Notes: generated by a model from the letters alone, not told the origin. A stretch of 64,000 nucleotides of DNA from an uncultured Pseudomonadales bacterium (GCA_947489425.1 CANLDL010000002.1:434001-498000), one strand, 5' to 3'. Shown: positions 9,447-18,073, counted from the first letter of the stretch. Translations and numbers: made by a program.

Positions 9447-11003
9447 TTATTCATCCCAGATATGCTTCCCATTTTCTTCATAGTATTCTTGAATGAGTTT
9501 ATTAGTCTCATCTATTTTTCTTTTAAGCGCTTTCTCTTTTTCTACTTCTTCCGCTTTTAATTTTTTATCCTCTTTCAAATCATACCCTGCAACATCCATA
9601 GTAATCTGCCAAATTTTATTTGGTTTTTCTTTGAACATTATTAAACTCAAAGCTATTTTTTGTTCACTTTCAATGCAAGCATCAACATAATGATGAAGGC
9701 CTAGTTTTTTTGTACTAGGGTAAAAATACGATTTATCCTTAACCGATTTTTGTTCATCAGCTATATCTCGATAATATTGATCTAACGCCTTATTTGCTTT
9801 ATTCAACTCAAAATTTTCATCCAATAGCAAACCATCCAGTAATAACGGGCCCTTAAACAACTGTTTTGGATAATCATCTTTTTTCCTACGATTAAAGTAG
9901 AATCCAGCCCTGTCAATTGTACCTTCATTCCAATTAGCAGCGTAGGCTCCTATACCAAAGCGATCCCATAGATAAACATCATGACTTCTTGTTTTTACTT
10001 TACTATCATAGGGGCCAAGTATATCGACCCACTGCTCCACCAATGCATTGAATGGTAAAGGCTGTCCTTTATATTCTAGCCGACACTGCTGCAATGAAAA
10101 CAGTGGTTTATTAATATCTTCGCGACTACGATTCCAGCGATCAAGATCATTATCAAATATTTCCTGAAAAATTTTTGTTGTTGAAGCCTTATAGCTTTCT
10201 TCTGTATTTGAATCATCATTAAAAGAGCTAAGTGATATCATCTGGATTTTATTTGAATCCTTATTAAGCGGCTGTATACGCAATCTCGTAACCGAATTGT
10301 CTTTAGGGCAGGGCTGATCATAGATATAATCATGGCTACCGTTACTTTTTACAAAATAATTTTCACTCGTATTTGGAAAAAACTTTTTATAAATGGCCTC
10401 TATATCGGGATCAGCTGACAACTTATAGCTTTCGCGCAATGCGGCATTAGCTTTGTGCATCTCAAAATACTCATCCATAAATAGGATACCTAGTGAAAAA
10501 TCACCTGCAAAAAGCTTTCTGGGCTTGGCCAATATTATATTTTTCGTTATTTCTACACGATTCATATCACCGCTATTAAAAGCAAACTTCATTTCTTCCT
10601 GATCGCTGAACCTCTGCTCTGGCCTATTAAGATGAAATTCAACACTAGTAATAATGGCTTTATCTTTTTTAGAATATACCGACATTCCATAGTCATCCCA
10701 TACATAGATATCATTAACTAGGGAGACTTTACGATCATAACGGCCAAATGTTTTTACTAATTCTTCAACAGAATGATTGAAACGCAACTCTATAAACGAA
10801 AAAATGGTCAATGAGCATTCTTTTAATGAAAAAAGAGGACGGAAATTTCTCGACTCTCGCAACTCATTCCACTCTGTCAGCGGGTCTGTAGCAAGGTTTT
10901 TTTCTTTCTCAAGTTCATTTGCATGGGCTTTAATTAGCTGAAGGTTCAGCGTACAAAAAAAAGCCAACAAAAAAATTACAATCGCCTTATGGATTTTTAT
11001 CAT
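9447..11003 (-). CDS. Exported protein with two tandem copies of the same unnamed domain
   Basis: A 518-residue protein with an N-terminal signal segment (about 1-28, ending AHA). It contains two tandem copies of the domain seen once in the next gene. Copy 1 starts at W45 (WNELR) and copy 2 at W290 (WNRSR). Both keep the Cys, the LGxYDxKV-like motif, YxWD and the K-L-F-x-G motif. Copy 2 lacks about 28 residues between FNR and KQLF. The ATG at 11003 has an AAGGAG site seven bases upstream; the frame is open 183 bases further but without a plausible start. The start overlaps the Het-C gene by 17 bases, which suggests translational coupling and an effector-immunity relation. Confidence 0.65.
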   Translation of the reverse strand: MIKIHKAIVIFLLAFFCTLNLQLIKAHANELEKEKNLATDPLTEWNELRESRNFRPLFSLKECSLTIFSFIELRFNHSVEELVKTFGRYDRKVSLVNDIYVWDDYGMSVYSKKDKAIITSVEFHLNRPEQRFSDQEEMKFAFNSGDMNRVEITKNIILAKPRKLFAGDFSLGILFMDEYFEMHKANAALRESYKLSADPDIEAIYKKFFPNTSENYFVKSNGSHDYIYDQPCPKDNSVTRLRIQPLNKDSNKIQMISLSSFNDDSNTEESYKASTTKIFQEIFDNDLDRWNRSREDINKPLFSLQQCRLEYKGQPLPFNALVEQWVDILGPYDSKVKTRSHDVYLWDRFGIGAYAANWNEGTIDRAGFYFNRRKKDDYPKQLFKGPLLLDGLLLDENFELNKANKALDQYYRDIADEQKSVKDKSYFYPSTKKLGLHHYVDACIESEQKIALSLIMFKEKPNKIWQITMDVAGYDLKEDKKLKAEEVEKEKALKRKIDETNKLIQEYYEENGKHIWDE

Positions 11004-13074
11004 TAGATTCTCCTTGTTGATAGAGCTGCCGAAAGGGTTTACTAAATATAAGTGGCCCTTTTTCTTCTTTCTTTTTGCGCATATGTTTTTGCCAAAAATT
11101 CTCGGTTTGTTTATGCGCATGCCCAAGAATATTAGTGGACTGCCCCCGTAGCATCTGCACTGGGTTGGCCTTGGCCCATTTGACAATTTCTTTATCGATC
11201 TCTGAATCTGTGGTATCTAGCGGATGCACAATATAAGACTTTGCTACCGCAATAGGATCAGCACTAGGATCTCTCTTTTTCATATGTTTAAACATTTTAT
11301 TACCAACCTTTCGCACGGCAATTTGAGCCAATTTTGCCGCCAAGTCATGAAAATGGTGGTGATCGTGGTCTTTAGCCAATTGGCTATGACTGGGGTTAGT
11401 GTCTAGGGGAGCTTTTGCCGTTAGGGTTTGGTAGTCATCGATGCCGTGGCTGATGGGCTCGAGTATATTATAACTGACCGCACTGCTTAATAAGAGCACG
11501 ATCTCAACGCTGTAGTGTGCGCCTTTAAGGAGTATTTCGGCTTTGGGGTCGGCCTTGCCTGCGGCAACTTGGTCGCGCAGGGATAAATAGTAGTTATAGT
11601 TATCGAGCAGCTTGGTGGGGTCTTTGTAGCCCTGCCAAGCGGGGTTTTTCACCGTGGTATCGGCCTGTTGTGCTTTGGCGAGGTCTCCGAGTGTGGTCAC
11701 TGCAATGTAATCTATCAAGGTACGTTCACCGGGCTTTGCCTGTTTAAAATCTTCGATATGCGAGTGCTGTAACAGCTTGAGCAGTTTGGGCGCGAGGCTA
11801 CCGAGGACATCGGTGCTGCCAAATAGCCCTGTGGTAATGGGTATACGCTTGGCGCCTTTTTCATACTCGACCCAGGGGTATACTTTGGTGTAGCCGTGTT
11901 TAATTAGGGCTACTTCGACAAAGTTGGAGTGGGCAAAGTAGTCCTCCAATACGTGTAGCGCTTGGCCAAAGTGAATTAAGCCCTCGCTGGTGTGGCCTTT
12001 ATCCATGGCCGCTTGCAGTTGGCTGCTCATATACTGCACGGCGGTGGGGAAAGCCTGCCCCGCCGTCGGTGTATTAATATAGTTTTTTAACCCGGTTTTG
12101 GGGTCAATGTCCAGTTGTAGCGCCGTGGGTGGCGGGGCAAACATTGGGTTAACGGTTTGGCTGGTATCTTCCCATTGGGCAATATCGGCTAGTGGCCCAG
12201 GCATGGGGTTGTCGATATGCTCTTCGGGGCGGTAGCAGCCCAGTAGCTGAGTGCCATACATGGGGTCGCCATTTTCAGTCAGTAGGCGCTGCTTAAAGTC
12301 CAGAGGTAATTGCTTGTTTTTCTCTTTGGAAAAATCCGCCGCGGCGACAAAGCCCACCATTTGGGTGAGTGCCTCGCGCGAGAATCGTAATGAGTCTAGC
12401 TCGGGCTTTTTTTCTCCCGGTGATTGTGGGTAGTGAGCTTGGGCATTGGCAAGGTCGGCAGGCTCCGGGCGTACAATTTTGGCGTCGACCACCTGCGAGT
12501 AGTCGCGCAGCCAGTTGCCAAAGTAAATCACCGGCAGGTCGTCATCGAGACCAAAACCCGAGTCGACGAGTACGCGTTCGATGGAGCGGTGGGCGTGGGA
12601 GCGCGGGTTTTGCCTATTGCCGTAGCCTGCACCAAAAAATTCCAAATTCTCCCATTGGTCATCGTCTTGTTGATGATCGGGGTTGCTGTATTGCTGTATG
12701 CCCGCATGTGCGGCGCTAAAGTCCAGCGCTAGCGTTTGCCCATCAGCAATGGCGTACATAAGGTAAGGGTCTTTTGTGACCTTAAAAAAGTCCATGCGCC
12801 AAGCAAAAACGGCGCCTTCGTCGCCAGCGGCATCGCCGCCAACGCTGCTATAGCGGTTACGTAGTATGTGATCAATGTAGTGGCCGTGTTCTTCAAACAG
12901 GGCCGCATAGAGTAGTTGATGGGGCCGTTGTTTTTCGGTGTCGTCTTTTAACACTCGATCGACTAGGCGGTTAGCGACCACAATTGTCTCACTCTCGCTG
13001 TCAAAGGCCGCCAAATACCCGCGCAGGCCTGCGCGCGTGACGGTGATTTTGGGTGGATAGGGGACTCTAATCAA
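10987..13074 (-). CDS. Het-C-domain protein, candidate T6SS effector
   Basis: A 695-residue protein. The middle region contains YFGNWLRDYSQ (about residue 186) and HFGQALHVLEDYFAHSNFVE (about 368-387), the signature of Het-C proteins, whose His/Asp pattern resembles zinc-dependent phospholipase C. The N-terminus carries a separate EEHGHYID...GDEGAVFA motif (about 61-90) like that of putative metal-binding domains in some bacterial surface proteins. A His-rich stretch lies near 575. There is no signal peptide, as expected for T6SS delivery. The start is the TTG at 13074, preceded by an in-frame stop and lacking a clear ribosome binding site, so it is uncertain. Toxin function is inferred from the Het-C domain and from vgrG nearby. 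Confidence 0.7.
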   Translation of the reverse strand: MIRVPYPPKITVTRAGLRGYLAAFDSESETIVVANRLVDRVLKDDTEKQRPHQLLYAALFEEHGHYIDHILRNRYSSVGGDAAGDEGAVFAWRMDFFKVTKDPYLMYAIADGQTLALDFSAAHAGIQQYSNPDHQQDDDQWENLEFFGAGYGNRQNPRSHAHRSIERVLVDSGFGLDDDLPVIYFGNWLRDYSQVVDAKIVRPEPADLANAQAHYPQSPGEKKPELDSLRFSREALTQMVGFVAAADFSKEKNKQLPLDFKQRLLTENGDPMYGTQLLGCYRPEEHIDNPMPGPLADIAQWEDTSQTVNPMFAPPPTALQLDIDPKTGLKNYINTPTAGQAFPTAVQYMSSQLQAAMDKGHTSEGLIHFGQALHVLEDYFAHSNFVEVALIKHGYTKVYPWVEYEKGAKRIPITTGLFGSTDVLGSLAPKLLKLLQHSHIEDFKQAKPGERTLIDYIAVTTLGDLAKAQQADTTVKNPAWQGYKDPTKLLDNYNYYLSLRDQVAAGKADPKAEILLKGAHYSVEIVLLLSSAVSYNILEPISHGIDDYQTLTAKAPLDTNPSHSQLAKDHDHHHFHDLAAKLAQIAVRKVGNKMFKHMKKRDPSADPIAVAKSYIVHPLDTTDSEIDKEIVKWAKANPVQMLRGQSTNILGHAHKQTENFWQKHMRKKKEEKGPLIFSKPFRQLYQQGESNDKNP

Positions 13075-13114
13075 CTTAGAACACTACAAATAAACATAGC
13101 TCTCAAATTGCTTT

Positions 13115-13549
13115 CTATTTTTTGTTTTGAAAACATTTAATAGTTACTATCAACGATATAGCTAAAAGTCCGCTAACAAACATAGCGCTGAAATCACTAA
13201 TCATCCACTTAGAACCATACTCTGTAAGCATCCCTGACATAAAAAGAGCATTATCACCCCATTGACTCAGATTTTTATTTTTTGCTATCGATATCTGAAA
13301 AGCTCTAAATGTCGCTAAAGGTACTAAAAAAGACACCTGTATACATACAAAAGTAAGTAAAGAAAATTCCCACAACTTTTCTCCTACTATTTTTGAACGT
13401 ATAAATAATAAGGTAGGAAAACCTAAAATAAATGTAAAAAAAGACAGAATAACAAAGCATATTACAATAGCTGTGAATGAAATATTCCACGAAGGGGATA
13501 AATACAAATAAGAAATACTTGCCAATATAAGTGCTAATATAACTTTCAT
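13115..13549 (-). CDS. Small four-helix membrane protein, immunity candidate for VgrG tip
   Basis: A 144-residue, strongly hydrophobic protein with four predicted membrane segments (about 2-18, 23-50, 62-82, 120-139). Its ATG overlaps the vgrG stop (ATGA, four bases), so translation is probably coupled. The gene is very AT-rich compared with the vgrG core. No family was recognised. Small membrane proteins encoded directly after a VgrG with a toxin extension are commonly its immunity protein; that assignment is inferred from position and topology only. Confidence 0.6.
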   Translation of the reverse strand: MKVILALILASISYLYLSPSWNISFTAIVICFVILSFFTFILGFPTLLFIRSKIVGEKLWEFSLLTFVCIQVSFLVPLATFRAFQISIAKNKNLSQWGDNALFMSGMLTEYGSKWMISDFSAMFVSGLLAISLIVTIKCFQNKK

Positions 13550-16134
13550 TTTTGACGACTCGATGGATGATAATTAGGATAGTGAATATAAGTCCAAATC
13601 TTATTATCTGGATTACCCCAAACCATCCAGTCCATATTTTCATTGATCCAAGCTAAATTTCCCTCTCCTTCACCATAAGTAACAATTTTTATCACATCTC
13701 CTTCTGAAACAATCCTTCTATGAACCCAACCGGAGTGCAAGGTATGATCATCTTTTGTAATATTCCATACACCGAGACCATCCTCATCCACTTTATGAAC
13801 AACAGTACCGAAGTCTTTAATATGAGTTTCATCACCAGTTTTAACTGGGGCAAGCCCCGAAGTACCTGGAGCTGGATGCCTCAGTAACCCTTCAGCAACA
13901 ACGTCAATTGAACATAATGGCTCGCCACCTCCGCATACTATTGTTTCTAGTCTATAAGCATGGTGTCTTCTATCAATTTCTAAATGCCTTGTTTTCTGAA
14001 GCCAACTTTCTCTCTCCGCATCCTCATCTTTTTGTGCACTCTCCAACACCACCGAAGCCCGATTATGTTGCGCTGCATTTTTTAGCTTGTCAACCAGAGG
14101 CTGTGGCGACCGTGGTGCCATGCCCGGTGTCGCCGCTCTTGTTGTATCCACCGGAGAATTAACCGGTGCCTCGGAGGTTTTAACGGCTTGCACGCCTTTA
14201 TCGGTGGCGAGCCTCGCAGCCGTTGCTATATTGGCCTGCACGGGTGTGCCAATACTCGGCGAGCCGCCCTGGTTAATATTGACGGCTTTACCCTGTATGG
14301 TAATACCGCTACTGTCAATTTTAATAAAACCGCCGGAGGATTGTAGAGTCAGCTCTTGTCCACTCTCTAGTACGATGTGCTTACCGGCTTTAAAGCATTC
14401 GGTATCGCCAGCACTGAGGTGGTAATGTGTACCCACTTGATGGGCGTGTTCTTCGCCGACGGTTAGGCTGTATTTACGGCCGGTAGCTTCGTTGCGATCG
14501 CGCTCTACTTTGGAGTGGCTATCGTTACCGATATCTTCAGTTCTGTCGTTATCGACGCGCAAGTCTCTGTCGTGGCGAATATGTTCCCTGCGGTCGTTTT
14601 CTATAATAAGGTCTTGGTCTTTTTGAGCGTGTATATAAACCTGCTCTTTGTCTTTAGCATCTTCAAAACGTAATTCGTTATACCCTTCACCCTTATGGGT
14701 TTTAGATTTAATACTCATCCGCGTTTTATTGGCCGGTAGTTTATAGGGCGGCATATTATCCTGATGATAAGTGCGGCCCATGACAATCGGTTGGTCGGGG
14801 TCGCCTTCCAAAAAGTCGACAATTACCTCGTGGCCAATACGTGGGATTGCAATACTACCGTATTGATTGCCCGCCCAACCTTGAGCAACGCGTATCCAAC
14901 AGCTAGAGTACTCGTCGCTTTTGCCGTAACGGTCCCACGGAAATTGTATACGTACACGACCAAATTCATCGCAAAATATCTCTTCACCGACAGGGCCAAC
15001 CACATGGGCCATTTGCGGGCCATCGACTACAGGCTTCTCGAAGGGCTCAGCACGCCAAGGCTGGTTCCAAGGTATACAGGTGGTGGTTAGGGTGGTTTTG
15101 GGTTGCGACTCTTGTGCTCCGGTATGGTCAACGGCATCTTCTTTTAGCGCTTGAGGCTGGTAAATACTCAAGTGGTTAGCAATGCTTACCCACACATGGT
15201 CGTGCTGCTCGCTCACGCCTTTAAGCTCGATGCCTTGGCCCGTACTAAAGTGCAGGTGGTCGTTTTGGATCGTCGCTATGTGTTGGGCACTTTGGCGATG
15301 CTCTTGGCGGTATTGCACAAAGGGTTTACCTTGCGCATCTCTTTTATAGCGCCCGTGGTAGTCGTAATGCTCGTAGTGAGTTTGTTGTACACCCAGATTA
15401 AGCCCTTCGTATTTGTGGTCAAGGCTGTAGCGTGGGTTTTTAAAGGTGTAGTCGCGCTCGGCACTGCGCGCCGTGACGCGCTGCTCTTGGTAGCGGAAGG
15501 ACCACACCGAGGCCTCATTTTTATTGGCGCTGTTGTCGCGCACTTCATAACTGCCTGGTAGGCGTTCGATTTTGCTAATACGGTCAACAATATAAAGTTT
15601 GTGATTGTCTTTGGTATGAATAAACCAAAATATTAGACCTTCTTCTGCCGCAAGGCGGGAGATAAAATGTAAGTCGGTTTCGTTGTACTGTACGCAGTAC
15701 TCGCGGGTTTCTTTGGGGCTATCTAGATCAAACTCAAAATGGATAATACCGTGCTGCTGCAAAATCTCGGTAATGATTTCATCGACGCGTTTAAGCTGAA
15801 ATACACGGCAATTAGCTACATGCTCTAAGCGTTGCAAGGCTGGTCGTATGCGAATGGTGTAGCTGCGGTAGCGTGGGCCACTGTCGGCCTCGATTACGGA
15901 GTCAATCACACCGTGTAGGTGGCGCTTAATCTCAGTACCATCCCACAGAATGATATCCGCTTCTCGATCGATGAGGGGTGTTTCGCTCAGTGAGGGGGAG
16001 GCATATATAGGTTCAACGACATCGAGTGACAGCGTAAAAAGCTGTGACAATTGCTCGTCTAAATCCAGATGCAGAATGTCGGCCTTTATACCGCCAAGAG
16101 TGGCAGTAACTCGATAATCAGATTGGCTTGCCAT
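13546..16134 (-). CDS. vgrG: T6SS spike protein VgrG with C-terminal extension
   Basis: An 862-residue TssI protein. Residues 1 to about 630 are the usual VgrG: gp27-like head, the conserved EEIFCDEFGRVRIQFPWDR segment (shown as its core GRVRIQFPWDR), WIRVAQGWAG, then the gp5-like beta-prism ending near GGFIKIDSSGITIQG. About 230 further residues follow: a Pro/Ala-rich linker, a charged helix, and a terminal domain of about 110 residues with RHPAPGTSG, DDHTLHSGWVHRR and YGEGEGN motifs that I do not recognise. This is the layout of an evolved VgrG carrying its own effector. A GGGAG site precedes the ATG. The last 300 bases are more AT-rich than the core. Confidence 0.93.
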   Translation of the reverse strand: MASQSDYRVTATLGGIKADILHLDLDEQLSQLFTLSLDVVEPIYASPSLSETPLIDREADIILWDGTEIKRHLHGVIDSVIEADSGPRYRSYTIRIRPALQRLEHVANCRVFQLKRVDEIITEILQQHGIIHFEFDLDSPKETREYCVQYNETDLHFISRLAAEEGLIFWFIHTKDNHKLYIVDRISKIERLPGSYEVRDNSANKNEASVWSFRYQEQRVTARSAERDYTFKNPRYSLDHKYEGLNLGVQQTHYEHYDYHGRYKRDAQGKPFVQYRQEHRQSAQHIATIQNDHLHFSTGQGIELKGVSEQHDHVWVSIANHLSIYQPQALKEDAVDHTGAQESQPKTTLTTTCIPWNQPWRAEPFEKPVVDGPQMAHVVGPVGEEIFCDEFGRVRIQFPWDRYGKSDEYSSCWIRVAQGWAGNQYGSIAIPRIGHEVIVDFLEGDPDQPIVMGRTYHQDNMPPYKLPANKTRMSIKSKTHKGEGYNELRFEDAKDKEQVYIHAQKDQDLIIENDRREHIRHDRDLRVDNDRTEDIGNDSHSKVERDRNEATGRKYSLTVGEEHAHQVGTHYHLSAGDTECFKAGKHIVLESGQELTLQSSGGFIKIDSSGITIQGKAVNINQGGSPSIGTPVQANIATAARLATDKGVQAVKTSEAPVNSPVDTTRAATPGMAPRSPQPLVDKLKNAAQHNRASVVLESAQKDEDAERESWLQKTRHLEIDRRHHAYRLETIVCGGGEPLCSIDVVAEGLLRHPAPGTSGLAPVKTGDETHIKDFGTVVHKVDEDGLGVWNITKDDHTLHSGWVHRRIVSEGDVIKIVTYGEGEGNLAWINENMDWMVWGNPDNKIWTYIHYPNYHPSSRQK

Positions 16135-16238
16135 GACTTAGGCTCCCTTTGCAGTGTAACAATATATCCAGCTATACAAGATAACAAAAACAGGCCGCTG
16201 CGAACAACGACCTGTACTCTTTAATGCACTATCGGCAA

Positions 16239-16757
16239 TTATGCCTCTAGTGGTGCGCGCCAGTCATCAGAACCTGAGGTACCAGCAACGGTATGCTCCC
16301 AAGTAATTTTGCGATAGGCCAATGACACACGGATTTTTTGTGTAAAGTCAGAGTTACTCGGATCTTGTGCATGTGGCAATAAGGTGTTGATATCAACAAT
16401 GGTCGCGTCTTCCAAGATGGTCGAGAAGAAGTGCTCTTGCTTGCCTTCGGTAGAGGTGCGATACCATTTTACTTCGATATTTGGCAGCATTTCGCCCGAG
16501 GTTAATGCGTTGTACATAAGTGGTACAGATTTGTTAAGCGCGCAAGTAAATTGAAACGCTTTGTGAACACGTTGACCCGCTGGCTGGCCACTTTGTGGGT
16601 CAGTCGGTACGGTCACGGTGTGATCAATTTCTTGTACTAAGATTTCGTCTTCGTGACCTTCAACAAAAACATTGCCCACTGACTCGGCAGTAAATGAACC
16701 TTGAGTGATGTTTCCTTGTGTAGCCCCTTCGATAGAAATATAAGCGGGAGTTGGCAT
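16239..16757 (-). CDS. hcp: T6SS tube protein Hcp
   Basis: A 172-residue Hcp-family protein that forms the hexameric rings of the T6SS inner tube. The N-terminus (AYISIEGATQGNITQGSF), the central DPQSGQPAGQRVHKAF and the C-terminal KIRVSLAYRKITWEH are typical of the Enterobacteria/Vibrio-type Hcp. AGGAG stands seven bases before the ATG. It lies 105 bases upstream of vgrG and heads the island. A sigma-54-like promoter and two palindromes lie upstream. No other structural T6SS gene is present, so the apparatus must be encoded elsewhere. Confidence 0.95.
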   Translation of the reverse strand: MPTPAYISIEGATQGNITQGSFTAESVGNVFVEGHEDEILVQEIDHTVTVPTDPQSGQPAGQRVHKAFQFTCALNKSVPLMYNALTSGEMLPNIEVKWYRTSTEGKQEHFFSTILEDATIVDINTLLPHAQDPSNSDFTQKIRVSLAYRKITWEHTVAGTSGSDDWRAPLEA

Positions 16758-16847
16758 TGTATGCTCCTGAAATTAATGAAAAGTAAATAGTTTAAATTTA
16801 TTAGTATCACCCCATCGATTGTTGAGTGAGGAAGATAGAGCCTATAC

Positions 16848-16863
16848 AGCACAAGCTATACCA
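16848..16863 (-). promoter_or_regulatory. Sigma-54-type promoter of hcp
   Basis: On the minus strand the sequence TGGTATAGCTTGTGCT fits the -24/-12 consensus TGGYAYRNNNNTTGCW with one mismatch, with the invariant GG and GC 10 bases apart. The predicted transcript would start about 80 bases before the hcp ATG. T6SS hcp operons are known to be sigma-54 dependent in Vibrio through VasH. The site is supported by the palindromes 70-110 bases further upstream. Confidence 0.6.
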
Positions 16864-16934
16864 ATATTAAAAAAGCTATTATTTTCAAGGAGTTAGACGA
16901 AAAATAAGAATACAAGGAGTATGCTTTACGTTAA

Positions 16935-16975
16935 ATCGAGCAAGATCTTGCCCAGATCGAGCAAGATCTTGCTCG
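16935..16975. promoter_or_regulatory. Tandem palindromes upstream of hcp, probable activator (enhancer) sites
   Basis: The 17-base unit atcgagcaagatcttgc occurs twice, at 16935-16951 and 16956-16972, 21 bases (two helical turns) apart. The second copy sits in a perfect 18-base palindrome, cgagcaagatcttgctcg (16958-16975); the first has a perfect 12-base core. Their position, 72-112 bases upstream of the -24 element, is that of an upstream activating sequence for a sigma-54 enhancer-binding protein. No T-run follows, so they are not terminators. Confidence 0.6.
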
Positions 16976-17284
16976 CAGCTTATAACACATTGATTTTATT
17001 GAAATTATTCAACAAAAAGCTGGGCAACTTTTTGCTAGCTCAAAATTTGAGCAGAAAACTTATTGTGGCGAGGAGAGAAAACCGCTAAATAGCCTATATT
17101 TTAGACTACATTGACAACCTCACTCCATTGAGTTTCTTACTACCGCGCTTAAGCACTCTATTTTTGAAAAATTTTTATTACTAGAGACTTTAATATTGCT
17201 AGGGCCTGTTGACACTAATTGAATGCCCACTGTTGTGACCAAAAATGTGCCAATCAAGGCGTGAGGAGTGTGGTTTGGTCATTT

Positions 17285-18073
17285 CTACAAACCTTCGTTA
17301 TCGCGCTTTTTAGCCGCTTTATTACCTTCGTCTGTTTCGCCCATTTTCCAATAGCTACTTGCATATACTTGGCCACGGTTAATGGTTAAACCTTTTTCTG
17401 CAAAGGTCTCTTTAAAATATCGGCGCAGGCTGCGCATCGCATCGAATTCGCTCGCCACCCAAACATGAGGCGCTCCTGCAAGCCACTCAACGTCTTTAAC
17501 CGCATCAAGCAATACTGTATTCGGCTGGTTAGGCTCACTATTAATGACCCAACGGATTTCTATAGCTTTAGGCGCGCTAACGGGGTATTTATCTGCCTCG
17601 CTAAGTATTTCCAATACCGCACAGCCTTTAGCGTCTTCGGGTAAGCTTTCTAGATTAGCGCTAATCGCAGGAATAGCCGTCATATCGCCTGCAAAAAAGA
17701 ACCAATCGCCACTGCGATCAACTAGCTTTGTAGGCCCTGGCCCATCAATTGTAATACTCTCTCCTATCTCAACATTGTTGGCCCAACTAATTGCCGGACC
17801 AAATTGTTCGTCTTGCACAATAGGGTTGGTATTAACGCCATGAACGACAAAGTCTAGGGTCAGCTCTGAACTAGCTGCATCGAACTGCCTAATGGTGTAA
17901 GTGCGCATAATGGGCTTGTCTTCGCCCGATACAAACAACAACTTAACGTAACCGCTTTCTTGCCCTTCTGGAAAATCTTTTAAGTCATCTCCCGTCAAAA
18001 TTACTCTAAGCATATTAGGTGTAAGATCGAACTTTCTCAGCACACTTAATTCACGCATTTTTCTTAATGACAT
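17285..18073 (-). CDS. Siderophore-interacting protein (ViuB/YqjH-type ferric reductase)
   Basis: A 262-residue FAD-binding protein of the siderophore-interacting (SIP) family, which reduces ferric siderophores in the cytoplasm. The flavin-binding motif MRTYTIR (about 67-73) and the downstream DGPGP/FFAGDMTAIPA segment are typical, as is the C-terminal YASSYWKMGETDEG. The ATG at 18073 is preceded by GGGAT at a suitable distance; upstream in-frame codons add only an unmatched hydrophobic stretch. No siderophore gene or Fur box was seen nearby. A hairpin separates it from gltD. Confidence 0.88.
   Translation of the reverse strand: MSLRKMRELSVLRKFDLTPNMLRVILTGDDLKDFPEGQESGYVKLLFVSGEDKPIMRTYTIRQFDAASSELTLDFVVHGVNTNPIVQDEQFGPAISWANNVEIGESITIDGPGPTKLVDRSGDWFFFAGDMTAIPAISANLESLPEDAKGCAVLEILSEADKYPVSAPKAIEIRWVINSEPNQPNTVLLDAVKDVEWLAGAPHVWVASEFDAMRSLRRYFKETFAEKGLTINRGQVYASSYWKMGETDEGNKAAKKRDNEGL

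Larger units (their letters stand above)
16758..17284. other. Intergenic region between hcp and the siderophore-interacting protein gene
   Basis: This 527-base region holds the hcp control sites at 16848-16975. The rest is AT-rich with no supported gene. Bases 17200-17284 (from agggcctgttgacac to the 3' end of the next gene) look unlike the surrounding DNA, and I have the impression of a dispersed intergenic repeat, but there is no second copy in the window to prove it. Confidence 0.4.

Noticed and set aside
13305..13643. A 112-codon frame overlapping the end of vgrG and the start of the membrane protein gene
   Set aside because: It is fully covered by two better-supported genes in another frame that share an ATGA overlap; its hydrophobic character is a shadow of the membrane protein.
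16935..16975. The hcp palindromes as a rho-independent terminator
   Set aside because: No T run follows on either strand and no gene ends next to them; tandem spacing by two helical turns fits protein binding better.
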